Shown: piece by piece, positions 17,345 through 25,426 of the stretch | Layout of the letters: every line of letters begins with the position of its first letter | Position numbering within the stretch: the first letter of the stretch is position 1 | NCBI GenBank assembly: GCA_021789935.1 | Contig: JAJYIR010000008.1 | Location: 1 to 64,000 of the forward strand | Reading direction: 5' to 3' | From: Nitrospirota bacterium | GTDB taxonomy: Bacteria; Nitrospirota; Thermodesulfovibrionia; Thermodesulfovibrionales; JdFR-88 | DNA: 64,000 bases | Made by a program: the position numbers and the translations under genes | Notes under the pieces: generated by a model | What the model was told of the DNA's origin: nothing | Databases searched by the model: none | Seen by the model: the letters and a program-made list of their open reading frames with translations, nothing else

Positions 17345-19964
17345 CCTTGCCTTACGGTTTCTTGAAGCCTCGGAGAAGTTCAAAGACAAACTTTTCCTGA
17401 AATACGAAATCGAGGAAAAGCCCGCCTCCTGGGAGAAAAAATCTTTATCGTATGGCCAATTCATGAGGCTTGCCACCCTATTTGCGCAAAACCTGCTTCG
17501 CCGGGGCATCCGGCCCGGCATGAAAATAGGCCTTTTAGTCCCCTCAGGCCCGGGGTGGTGCCTGGCTTTCACCGGAGTGGTGCTTGCCGGCGCTGTAGCG
17601 GTGCCCATCAATGAGACCGCTCCGGAAGAAGACCTGCAGGCCCTTTTTTCGGACTGCAGCCCCGAGGCGCTTGTTGTAAACGGGGAAACAAAAAAACGCA
17701 TTTTTGCTTTTTCTCTTTCTTTTCCCGCTGCCGGCGGGCCAGGAAATCCCCCCCCCATGGTGATAGACCTGGAGGACCCCGGGGTTTTTGTCTCGCCGGC
17801 AGAAAGAAATGAAGATAAACCAGCCGCGGGCTTAACGCCGCCTTCCGTGCAAACGGACGATCCCGCCATGATAATATACACTTCCGGGACCACCGGCCTT
17901 CAAAAGGGTGTGACGCTCACCCACGGGAACCTTATATCCGATGCGGAAGCCGTAATAGAGACCGGGATAGTGGGCGAAAGGGAAAACCTGCTCGTGGGCC
18001 TTCCGTTTTACCACTCATATCCCATTATGTGCTTCATCGCCTCTTTACTTTCCGGGGCTTCGCTCACCCTGCTTGCCTCCATGAAAGAGCTTGCTCGGGT
18101 GGCAAAGGCCAGCGAGGTGACCATCATCGTGGCAGTGCCCCAGATGCTTGAGCTTTTGAGCGCCTCCATAAAAAAGAGGGTCCCAAAACCGCTTGCTCTT
18201 TTGCTGCCCCTTTTCTGGGCTCTCAGGGAAAAAACCGGGATAAATCCCGGCAAGACGGTCTTCAGGAAGGCCCACGCCGCCTTTGGCGGAAAAAAACTCA
18301 GGCTTATAGCCTCCGGAGGAGCGAGACTCTCCCAAAAGGTAATGAAGGACCTGGAAGCCATCGGCTTTACGGTTGTGGAAGGCTATGGGCTTACGGAAAC
18401 CTCCCCGATTGTGACCTTCAACCCCGAGAAAAAAAGAAAGCCGGGTTCGGCGGGCAAGCCCATCAAGGGGGCCCGGATCAGGATAGAAAACGGTGAAGTG
18501 CTCCTGAGCGGGCCGATGCTCATGCGAGGATACTGGATGAAGCCTGAAGAGACGGCCAGGGCAATCGAGGACGGATGGCTGCACACGGGCGACACCGGCT
18601 GGCTGGACGATGAGGGGTATCTGTTTATCACGGGCAGGAAAAAAGAGATAATGGTTCTGTCTTCGGGCAAAAACGTGGCCCCTGAAGAGGTGGAGAAGCG
18701 CTACAGGGGGAGTCCGATCATTAAAGAAATGGCCGTTTATGAGGAAAGAGGCGCTCTGAAAGGGGTCATCGTGCCGGAGTTCGATTACGCAAGGGAAAAG
18801 GGGCTCGCCAACCTGAGGGAGGAGATCGGCTGGGAGCTTATGCGCATCGGCCAGGGGCTGCCCTCTTACATGCGGCTCACCGGCTTTTCACTCGTAAAGG
18901 GCCCCCTGCCCAAAACTCCGCTTGGAAAGATAAAAAGATACCGGCTTGGCGAACTGCTCAAAACGTCCGGCCCGGAGACAAGGGAAAGCGGCCCGGAATT
19001 CCTTCGTGGCCGGGGAGAAAAGATCGCCCGTGCCCTGAATATGGCCGCGGGGCGGAAAACCAAAACCGCAATAAGGGCGGAAGACAACCTGGAGCTGGAC
19101 CTGGGGCTGGACTCCCTTAAAAAAATAGAGCTCCTTTCCGCGCTGGAAGAGGAGCTTTCGTTCTTTCCGCCGGAAGAAGGGGAAAATGCCCTGCCCGATG
19201 ACTTCCTTCTCGATGTGCAGACGGCGGGAGACCTCCTTGAAAAGATGGAGGGCTTTTCCCCGTCCGCAAGGGAAGCGGGGCCCGTTTCCGCAGCCAGGAA
19301 AAAGCCTGCGCCTCTTCCTTTCACGAAGGAGGAAAAAATATCTTTCAGCCTGCCTGAAAAGGCGGTAAGTTTTCTGCTTTATTATCTGATAAAGGGGCTG
19401 TCAAAGGTCCTTTTCAGGCTGAAGGGAAAGGGGCTGCAAAACCTGCCAGCCGCCCCTTTCATCCTCGCGCCCAACCATTCCAGTTTTCTGGATGCGTTTG
19501 TAGTTACCGCCGCCTTGCCGCGGCAGGCCGTCCGGTCGCTTTTTTTTATCGGATGGGAGAGGTATTTCAGGGGGCCGATGGCCCGCACCCTGAGGGTCTT
19601 GCATGTTATACCCATAGATAGGGAGCTTCTGCTGGGCGGTGCGCTCAGGAACTCGGCTGAGGCGTTACGGCAAGGCTACGCGCTTTGTGTTTTCCCGGAA
19701 GGGGGCAGGTCTTTTGACGGAAGGCTCATGGAGTTGAAACCCGGCATCGCGGCAATGGCGGCAAACGAGGGCGTGCCCATCGTGCCGGCCTGGATAGAGG
19801 GTTCTGCCAAGGCGCTTCCACGCGGCGGGTGGCTACTAAAACCGGCCAGAATAGAGGTCCGGTTTGGAAGGCCCCTGTATCCCGGGGATTTTAAAAACCG
19901 CAACGATGAAAAACTGCTTTCAGCCCTGGCGGACAATATAAACGCTCTTTCGCATGAGGCTTAA
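17313..19964 (+). CDS. Acyl-AMP ligase / acyl carrier / PlsC acyltransferase fusion
   Basis: 883 aa with three modules. Residues ~10-545 are an AMP-forming fatty acid ligase: TSGTTGLQKG at 190-199, GYGLTETSP at 357-365 and a WLHTGDTGWLDDEGYLFITGRKKE block. Residues ~565-645 are an acyl carrier domain whose attachment Ser is S601 (LGLDSLKKIEL). Residues ~695-883 are a PlsC/1-acylglycerol-phosphate acyltransferase with NHSSFLD (His722, Asp727) and FPEGGRS (794-800). It would activate a fatty acid, load it on its own carrier arm and pass it to a lysophospholipid-type acceptor. E. coli Aas has acyltransferase then ligase and no carrier, so the order is reversed and a carrier added. A low-complexity insert near residues 125-165 interrupts the ligase. 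Substrates are not determinable. Confidence 0.88.
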   Translation: MTEKKKTKTDNLALRFLEASEKFKDKLFLKYEIEEKPASWEKKSLSYGQFMRLATLFAQNLLRRGIRPGMKIGLLVPSGPGWCLAFTGVVLAGAVAVPINETAPEEDLQALFSDCSPEALVVNGETKKRIFAFSLSFPAAGGPGNPPPMVIDLEDPGVFVSPAERNEDKPAAGLTPPSVQTDDPAMIIYTSGTTGLQKGVTLTHGNLISDAEAVIETGIVGERENLLVGLPFYHSYPIMCFIASLLSGASLTLLASMKELARVAKASEVTIIVAVPQMLELLSASIKKRVPKPLALLLPLFWALREKTGINPGKTVFRKAHAAFGGKKLRLIASGGARLSQKVMKDLEAIGFTVVEGYGLTETSPIVTFNPEKKRKPGSAGKPIKGARIRIENGEVLLSGPMLMRGYWMKPEETARAIEDGWLHTGDTGWLDDEGYLFITGRKKEIMVLSSGKNVAPEEVEKRYRGSPIIKEMAVYEERGALKGVIVPEFDYAREKGLANLREEIGWELMRIGQGLPSYMRLTGFSLVKGPLPKTPLGKIKRYRLGELLKTSGPETRESGPEFLRGRGEKIARALNMAAGRKTKTAIRAEDNLELDLGLDSLKKIELLSALEEELSFFPPEEGENALPDDFLLDVQTAGDLLEKMEGFSPSAREAGPVSAARKKPAPLPFTKEEKISFSLPEKAVSFLLYYLIKGLSKVLFRLKGKGLQNLPAAPFILAPNHSSFLDAFVVTAALPRQAVRSLFFIGWERYFRGPMARTLRVLHVIPIDRELLLGGALRNSAEALRQGYALCVFPEGGRSFDGRLMELKPGIAAMAANEGVPIVPAWIEGSAKALPRGGWLLKPARIEVRFGRPLYPGDFKNRNDEKLLSALADNINALSHEA

Positions 19965-20023
19965 CACTCTTTCGCTGGGGATAAACGCTCTTTCGCATGA
20001 GGCTTACCGCTCTTTCCCGCGGG
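19938..20023. repeat. Tandem repeat at convergent gene ends
   Basis: A 26-bp sequence beginning ATAAACGCTCTTTCGCATGA occurs at 19938-19963 and 19981-20006 (43-bp period). Looser copies of CNCTCTTTC at about 21-22 nt spacing lie between and after. The first copy contains most of the stop codon of the plus-strand ligase fusion; the second contains the stop codon of the minus-strand kinase. Confidence 0.8.
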
Positions 20024-21365
20024 GCAGAATAATTTTAAAAATGGAGCCTGCGCCCAGCTCGCTTCTGGCGTTAATGCTGCCACCCATGACCTCCACGAGC
20101 TCCCTGGCTATTGCAAGACCCAGACCAAAACCCTTCGAGTCCTTCCCCTTGTAGAACCTGTCAAAGATACGGGCAAGTTCGCCGGGGGCTATACCTTTGC
20201 CCGTATCTTCCACCTCAATATGGAATGTGGCGCCCTCGACGCCGCATCTCAGAAGCACCCCGCCTTCCGTAGTATGGTTGCCGGCATTCGTGATTATATT
20301 TTTAAGCACTTTCTCCAGCTTCTCCGGTTCGGTGAGCACGGAAAACTCCTGGCCCGGGGCAAGTTCAAGTTTCAGGCCCTTGTCCATGAAAAGAGGCGTC
20401 ATCCCGGCAATGATGCCTTCCAGGAACTCCCGCAAAAGCACCTTCTCCGGCAGGTTTTTCTTTAAAAAACCTGCTTCGGCTTTTGTAAGGTCCTCCATGC
20501 TTCCTATAAGGCGGGTAAGCGAGGCAAGCTCCACCTGGAGCGATTCAAGCCCGGCGCGGTCCGCATCTATCACCCCGTCGATCATTGCCTCTATCCTTGC
20601 CCTCATCACGGCAAGCGGGGTCCGCAGTTCGTGGGCCACGTTGGATGTGAGCCGTTTCCTTAAAGAGTCCTCCCTCTGAAGGGCCTCCGCCATGGCGTTG
20701 AAGGACGCCTTGAGCATGCCTATTTCATCCGGGCCCGTCCCTTTCAGGCGCACGGAGAGGTCACCTCCGGCAAGCGTTTCAGCGGCGCGCTTCAGCTCCC
20801 TGACCGGCCTGGACAAAAACTGGCTGAAGACAATCGCCAGGAAAAGGGCACCGCAACCGGCTATCACGAAAGAAGTGATGAGGAATTGCCGCCCTCTTTG
20901 TTTAAAAATATGCTCTTTCTTTCTTAGTGGAGAGTCCGGGGGGGCCATTGTGTCCCTTATGGCAAGGGTGCCTATCTGGTTGCCCATGTGGAAAAGGGGA
21001 TAGTTCTCATACGGGGGGCCCCCTTTGCTCTCCGGCTCTACTATCTGCATCTTCATGCGCATTGCCTCCCCAAGGCGGTTGACCACCTGCAGGGAGCTCA
21101 CGACGGTTTTGCCGGAAAGGTCTTCCACGCGGCAGTCAAAACGCAGCATGGCGGCCCAGTGCAGGGAATCTTCCAGGGACTTCATGTCCCAACGGCCATG
21201 TGAATAGCCGCCTTCCACGGAGGCAAGTATCCAATAAATATGGTCCTCCCTGGTGCCCTTCTCGTAGGCCGCGAAGTCCTTCATTATCCTGCGGCCGAAC
21301 ATAAGGTTTGAAAGGAGGGCCAGCGCAATGACCAGCAGGAAGGCTACAAAAAGCTTACTCCTCAT
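20004..21365 (-). CDS. Sensor histidine kinase (BaeS-like)
   Basis: 453 aa. Two membrane segments (about 5-24 and 163-185) flank a periplasmic sensor. They are followed by HAMP, HisKA with SNVAHELRTPLAVMRAR (phospho-His) and HATPase_c with NIITNAGNHT, DTGKGIAPGELARIFDRFY and GFGLGLAIAREL. It would autophosphorylate and transfer to the OmpR-type regulator whose gene it overlaps by 11 nt upstream. The signal is unknown. Its stop codon lies within the tandem repeat. Confidence 0.93.
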   Translation of the reverse strand: MRSKLFVAFLLVIALALLSNLMFGRRIMKDFAAYEKGTREDHIYWILASVEGGYSHGRWDMKSLEDSLHWAAMLRFDCRVEDLSGKTVVSSLQVVNRLGEAMRMKMQIVEPESKGGPPYENYPLFHMGNQIGTLAIRDTMAPPDSPLRKKEHIFKQRGRQFLITSFVIAGCGALFLAIVFSQFLSRPVRELKRAAETLAGGDLSVRLKGTGPDEIGMLKASFNAMAEALQREDSLRKRLTSNVAHELRTPLAVMRARIEAMIDGVIDADRAGLESLQVELASLTRLIGSMEDLTKAEAGFLKKNLPEKVLLREFLEGIIAGMTPLFMDKGLKLELAPGQEFSVLTEPEKLEKVLKNIITNAGNHTTEGGVLLRCGVEGATFHIEVEDTGKGIAPGELARIFDRFYKGKDSKGFGLGLAIARELVEVMGGSINARSELGAGSIFKIILPRGKER

Positions 21366-22056
21366 CCTTTGCGCCTATGAACTTGTAGCCTATCCCGTAG
21401 ATGGTTTTGATGAATGTAGGGTTCCTGGGGTCGTCCTCTATCTTTTGACGGAGGTTCTTCACGTGGGCGTCTATTGTGCGCTCGTAGCCCTCGAAGTCAT
21501 AGCCCTGCACCATATTGACAAGCTGCAGGCGCGAAAGCACCATCCCCGGCCTCTCGCAAAGGGAAACAAGTATGCCGAATTCCGTGGGGGTCAGGGTAAG
21601 AAGCTGCCCGTCGCGGGCCACCTCCCGCTTAAGGACGTCTATGGTCAGAGAGCCCTTGTTAAAGGACATCCTCGTGTAAGGCCGTTTGTGCCTCCTTAGC
21701 TGCGCTTTTATTCGCGCAAGGAGCTCTCCCGGGCTGAATGGCTTCTGGACATAATCGTCCGCTCCAAGGCTGAGGCCCTTTATTATGTCGTCCTCTCCCG
21801 TTTTAGCGGTGAGCATGATTATAGGCACGTTTGAGTTCTGCCTTATCATGCCGCAGAGCTCCTCTCCCTGGATGCCCGGGAGCATGAGGTCCAGCACCAC
21901 AAGGTCCGGGGGCTGCTTCAGATGGTGCATCGCCTCCTCCGCCGAACCCGCCACAAGGGGGAAAAAACCCTCCCTTTCAAGATATAGCTTTACGACGTCA
22001 GATATCTTCTTTTCATCTTCGACTACCAGTATCGTAGCTTTTTTTTCGGCCGTCAT
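21355..22056 (-). CDS. OmpR-family response regulator
   Basis: 233 aa. The receiver has acidic VVEDEKK, phosphoacceptor VVLDLMLPG, a Thr (MLTAKTG) and Lys (QKPF). The C-terminal winged helix is TLTPTEFGILVSLCERPGMVLSRLQL through RTIDAHVKNLRQKIEDDPRNPTFIKTIYGIGYKF. It forms a pair with the downstream kinase. It overlaps the NYN-domain gene by an ATGA. Confidence 0.95.
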   Translation of the reverse strand: MTAEKKATILVVEDEKKISDVVKLYLEREGFFPLVAGSAEEAMHHLKQPPDLVVLDLMLPGIQGEELCGMIRQNSNVPIIMLTAKTGEDDIIKGLSLGADDYVQKPFSPGELLARIKAQLRRHKRPYTRMSFNKGSLTIDVLKREVARDGQLLTLTPTEFGILVSLCERPGMVLSRLQLVNMVQGYDFEGYERTIDAHVKNLRQKIEDDPRNPTFIKTIYGIGYKFIGAKDEE

Positions 22057-22553
22057 AGCCCCTTTAGCGCCCTTTCAAGCGCCTTTTGCCTTTTCGAGGG
22101 CTGCCTTGGATTTCCCGCGCGGCGGGGGGGCATATACTCTTCCTCATCCTCTTCCCCCGGTTCCTGTTCATCCCCGCTTTCATCTGGTAAAAGTTTTTTT
22201 GCGAAAAGCCCGGAGGAAACGGCAACCGAGCCGTGGGCCCAAGCCGCGTTCTGCAGCTCGCGGTCGGAGCTTACAAGTATGATGCCCGCATCCTTTTGAA
22301 GAATATTTTTTATTACAATGTCCGCTTTTTCGCCAATCCTGGAATAGATGACGTTCAAACCTCCAAGGACCATCCGGCTTTCAGAGTGGGAGCTGCCTCC
22401 CCACCCGTCAAACACAACCGTGATCTCATGCCCGGTCCTCTTCCGGTACTCCCGGAGAAGCCCCAGCAGGCTGTCCCTTTCCCTCTCCAGGTCTGGGTGC
22501 TGAATGCCTGTCAGGTTATAGCCGTCTATGAGGAGCCTTTTCCGCCCGCCCAT
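22053..22553 (-). CDS. NYN-domain RNase-like protein (YacP family)
   Basis: About 166 aa from the ATG at 22553; a TTG start at 22607 is also possible. KRLLIDGYNLTG with the family Asp/Asn pair, EITVVFDGWGG, IVIKNILQKDAGIILVSSDRELQNAAW define a NYN (PIN-like) nuclease fold. A charged C-terminal tail (DEQEPGEEDEEEY) follows. The B. subtilis homologue sits in the yacL-ispDF-cysES-yacP cluster, whose other members are elsewhere in this window. It follows ykgJ by about 31 nt. Confidence 0.82.
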   Translation of the reverse strand: MGGRKRLLIDGYNLTGIQHPDLERERDSLLGLLREYRKRTGHEITVVFDGWGGSSHSESRMVLGGLNVIYSRIGEKADIVIKNILQKDAGIILVSSDRELQNAAWAHGSVAVSSGLFAKKLLPDESGDEQEPGEEDEEEYMPPRRAGNPRQPSKRQKALERALKGL

Positions 22554-22584
22554 TCCTGGCAAAAAAACAGGACCGCTCTCATGT

Positions 22585-23169
22585 TCATTCCTCAATGTCC
22601 ACCTCAAGGGACATATCCATCAGCATCTGCGCCGTGGTCTTCCTGAACCGCTCCCTGTAGCCAAGATGCTCCCGGACATCTTTCTCTATCCCTGCAAGCC
22701 CGGTGTAGAACGGGGTCCTGTCCATGCCGTGATGGGGCGTCGTTTTTTCCGCGGCGCTTATCCTGTGGCACCCGCTTCCTGCCTTCCTGGAGCCGTCCGG
22801 CATTATGAAATAATGGGGCAGGCCGTGCAGCCTGCATATCATGGGCCTCCATTTGTAAAGCGCACAAAGCCCGTTAAAGTTCACTGGGCACATGAGCTTG
22901 AATATCTCCCCTGCCTGCAGCTCGTGGGCGTAGCTTTCGACAACCACCCTTGCCCGCCTTAAAATGGTTTCCCGGAGTTCCGGTTCCGCGGCCTTGAGCC
23001 CTTCGAGCAAATACAGGTATTCGGCAAACGTGTGATGATGGAACCTCTGCGAACAGCAGTTGTCATCACATCCTTCGCAGTCAAGGCCATAGAGCCGGGA
23101 TATCTGGCCGTACTCCACGTCCATGCGGGCATACAGGTCTTCCAGTCTTTCCATCGCCGCTTTAATCAT
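22585..23169 (-). CDS. YkgJ-family cysteine-cluster protein
   Basis: 194 aa. The cysteine motif DCEGCDDNCC, then MCPVNFNGLCALYKWRPMICRLHGLPHYF, is the YkgJ signature (putative Zn or Fe-S site). A later SGCHRI may add a ligand. Function unknown across the family. AAGGGGA lies about 10 nt before the ATG at 23169. It lies 31 nt downstream of the selenoprotein candidate, another cysteine-rich small protein. Confidence 0.85.
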   Translation of the reverse strand: MIKAAMERLEDLYARMDVEYGQISRLYGLDCEGCDDNCCSQRFHHHTFAEYLYLLEGLKAAEPELRETILRRARVVVESYAHELQAGEIFKLMCPVNFNGLCALYKWRPMICRLHGLPHYFIMPDGSRKAGSGCHRISAAEKTTPHHGMDRTPFYTGLAGIEKDVREHLGYRERFRKTTAQMLMDMSLEVDIEE

Positions 23170-23200
23170 CCTTCAATTATTCCCCTTAATCATCATGAAA

Positions 23201-23368
23201 TCATGCCCTGTTGCATGGACGGCGGGAGATCTCCTCCCAGAGTTTCTCATCTATCTCGTCCAGGTAGTCTTTAATCTCAAAATTCCTGCCGCACTCCGTG
23301 CAGCGTATCCTTACGCTCCTTCAGCCGAAAACGGCCAGGACCCGTGCGCCGCAGGTTTTGCACTCCAT
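23201..23368 (-). CDS. Dual-CXXC small selenoprotein candidate (in-frame UGA)
   Basis: A 55-residue reading frame is open except for one TGA at codon 16 (23323-23321). Read as selenocysteine it starts MECKTCGARVLAVFG-U-RSVRIRC and continues TECGRNFEIKDYLDEIDEKL, WEEISRRPCNRA. It has CXXC at 3-6 and 23-26 (zinc-ribbon-like), Sec16 and Cys52. The FEIKDYLDEIDE...PCNR tail matches the dual-CXXC small (seleno)protein family as I remember it. In cysteine versions that site is Cys. Two overlapping hairpins lie immediately 3' of the UGA. An upstream GTG (23386) could also start it. It lies between lptD and ykgJ in one direction. Automated callers would miss or truncate it. selA/selB/selC are not in the window, so Sec insertion is inferred. 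Confidence 0.75.
23289..23320 (-). other. Candidate bacterial SECIS hairpins
   Basis: Directly after the in-frame UGA lies AGCGUA-AGGA-UACGCU (23317-23302), a perfect 6-bp stem. Overlapping it is CUGCAC-GGA-GUGCGG (23303-23289) with one G-U pair. The second places a G-starting apical loop 24-26 nt past the UGA, inside the usual bacterial SECIS distance. The two cannot form fully together. Confidence 0.5.
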
Positions 23369-23464
23369 CCGGGTTTTTGTCTCCACAAAATTATTTTAAC
23401 CTAAAACAACGGGCCTGAAACAGCAGGCGATTGAAAAGGGGCAGTTTTTTGTTTTTTTATTTTT

Positions 23465-25426
23465 TTAAACGCCGCTACCCAATCCCCTGAGCATCACCCT
23501 GGCATAAAAAGCGGTATTCCCGGGTTTCTTGTCAAAGACGACGTCCAGCCCCCAGCATTGGCTATGGTAACGGACCTCCGCGGTATATTGCTGCAAGCCC
23601 ACGGTCGTGTCATACCAGATGGCGTTTACCACCGTGAAATGCGATGAAAGGACAGCCTGAGCGCTTATGTTATGGACCCACGAGTCCTGGACGGGCGTAT
23701 ATGTCTCGATTATATTCAAAAGAACGCTGCTCACCGGAGCATAGGTGGAATTCAGCGAGACGGACTGGAGCTTCCCCGCGTAGGGGTCATAAGTGACGCT
23801 GCCGCTGATGGTGGCCGGCCTGGAGGACGATACGCTGAGCGTGATGGGCTGTGCCCGGCCCGCCCTGGCGTCAAACTGCTCCGACAGCAGGACGTCCAGG
23901 AACTCCCCGTTTTTGTCCTTGAGCCGGTTCATTACGGAAGCCTGCACATAAGTGGCCTTGTCCTCCAGCTCCAGGGAGTCGAAAACTATCGGGGAAGTCC
24001 GGCCCGAAAGATCCCTGTCAACAAACTCCAGTGTCGGCTCAATATAATGGGTGACCCCGTTTTGGTACGTCTTTGCCAGCCTGGCCCGCAGGGCCGCGTC
24101 GTAATTGAAGACCACCCTGTCTATTTCCTGGCCGGGCGACATGAAATCGTAATGCCTTATGCCAAGCCCGGCGGACTGGAAAAAGTTTACCCCGTCTCCA
24201 ACCGTGTAGGAGAGCCTGGGGGCGGCATAGAACCTTACCGCGGTCTGCCCGTCCTGGCGCCAGAAATTTGTCAGGGCGGACTGCATGTCAAAGGCGGCGG
24301 TATGCCCAAGGAATTCGGGGCTTATCCTCCTTGGGTAGATGTAAACGCCTGTTTCCGGAAGCTCCTGGATGACGCTGGACTGGTCCACCCCGTCCAGTTC
24401 GTCCTGGAACCAGCGCACTCTTACAAATGCCTTCCCATAATCGCCGATTTCCATATGTCCCTCGCCCTTGGATTCCAGGAAACGCCTTTCCGACTTCTGG
24501 AAGTTCAGATCAAAGAGCTTATGGTAGTCCCTGTGGTTGGCCCAGTCGAGTTCCGCGAACCCGTATGGCCCCGTGTGCCAGCCATACAGGGTGAGATAGT
24601 TGACCTTGTCCGTCCAATCGTGCAGATACGTAAGCTTTTCAAGCCCAAAAATCCCCGACGGCTCCAGGTAGCGGCCCTCCAACGAACCGCCCACGGCCCT
24701 TTTTGAATAGTAATCCAGGCTCACGGTGGCGTCCTTGTTTTCAGAGGCGGCCCAGTAATAGGGGATGTCGAGGTATAGGCCTCCAAACGTGCTATAGCCG
24801 CCGTTGGGGGCCAGAAAACCGCTCGCGCGCCTGGTGGAAATGGAGGCCGCGAACAATGGAGTATAGAATACCGGAACGGGGCCTGCCTTTACCTTTGCGT
24901 CATTCATCCAGAGCTTGTCCCCGATTACGGCTTTGGCAGTATCAGCCTCCACCGACCAGGCGGGCTTCGCTCCGTCGCAGGAGGTGAATACGGCTTTTTT
25001 AAGTTTGTATGTGTCCGGGGAAGTCTTGTCTATCCTGCTGCCTTTTATATAGAAGTTCCTGCTTCTTACAAATATGGTGGCGTCGTAAAGGATACCCGTC
25101 TTGTTTTTCAGGTTATAAAAGGCCTCCCGGGCGTTTATGACCACAGTTGGGTCCACGAGGTAAGCGTTTCCCATGAGATGCAGGTCATTGGTCTTTTCGT
25201 CATAGACAGCCCTGTCGCCCCCGGCCGTCATGCCCCCCTTCACTATCACGACTGACCCCTGGAAATAGTACTTGCCGCCGGAGTGGGTCATGCTGTCTGA
25301 AGTTATGTTTACCTCGCCTGGCAGCCCCTGGGCCTTTACGACGGAAGGATAAAGGAAAAGACAGGTGAGGGCCAAAAAAAAGCCCGTGCGGACCAAAAAG
25401 AGAACTGCCCCTCTCACCCCACTCAC
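23465..25426 (-). CDS. lptD: LPS-assembly protein LptD (OstA/Imp)
   Basis: 653-aa outer-membrane beta-barrel that inserts LPS into the outer leaflet with LptE. A signal peptide (VRTGFFLALTCLFLYPSVVKA) is followed by an OstA/LptA-like jellyroll (VNITSDSMTHSGGKYYFQGSV) and the LptD barrel domain with FYTPLFAASISTRRASGFLAPNGGYSTFGGLYLDIPYYWA. It is shorter than E. coli LptD (~780 aa). GTG start at 25426 overlaps the folC stop (GTGA). Confirms a diderm LPS-bearing cell. Confidence 0.93.
   Translation of the reverse strand: MSGVRGAVLFLVRTGFFLALTCLFLYPSVVKAQGLPGEVNITSDSMTHSGGKYYFQGSVVIVKGGMTAGGDRAVYDEKTNDLHLMGNAYLVDPTVVINAREAFYNLKNKTGILYDATIFVRSRNFYIKGSRIDKTSPDTYKLKKAVFTSCDGAKPAWSVEADTAKAVIGDKLWMNDAKVKAGPVPVFYTPLFAASISTRRASGFLAPNGGYSTFGGLYLDIPYYWAASENKDATVSLDYYSKRAVGGSLEGRYLEPSGIFGLEKLTYLHDWTDKVNYLTLYGWHTGPYGFAELDWANHRDYHKLFDLNFQKSERRFLESKGEGHMEIGDYGKAFVRVRWFQDELDGVDQSSVIQELPETGVYIYPRRISPEFLGHTAAFDMQSALTNFWRQDGQTAVRFYAAPRLSYTVGDGVNFFQSAGLGIRHYDFMSPGQEIDRVVFNYDAALRARLAKTYQNGVTHYIEPTLEFVDRDLSGRTSPIVFDSLELEDKATYVQASVMNRLKDKNGEFLDVLLSEQFDARAGRAQPITLSVSSSRPATISGSVTYDPYAGKLQSVSLNSTYAPVSSVLLNIIETYTPVQDSWVHNISAQAVLSSHFTVVNAIWYDTTVGLQQYTAEVRYHSQCWGLDVVFDKKPGNTAFYARVMLRGLGSGV

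Noticed and set aside
23302-23317. The first hairpin after the UGA as the sole SECIS
   Set aside because: Its loop is only 10-13 nt past the UGA, closer than usual; the second hairpin fits better, so both are reported as candidates.
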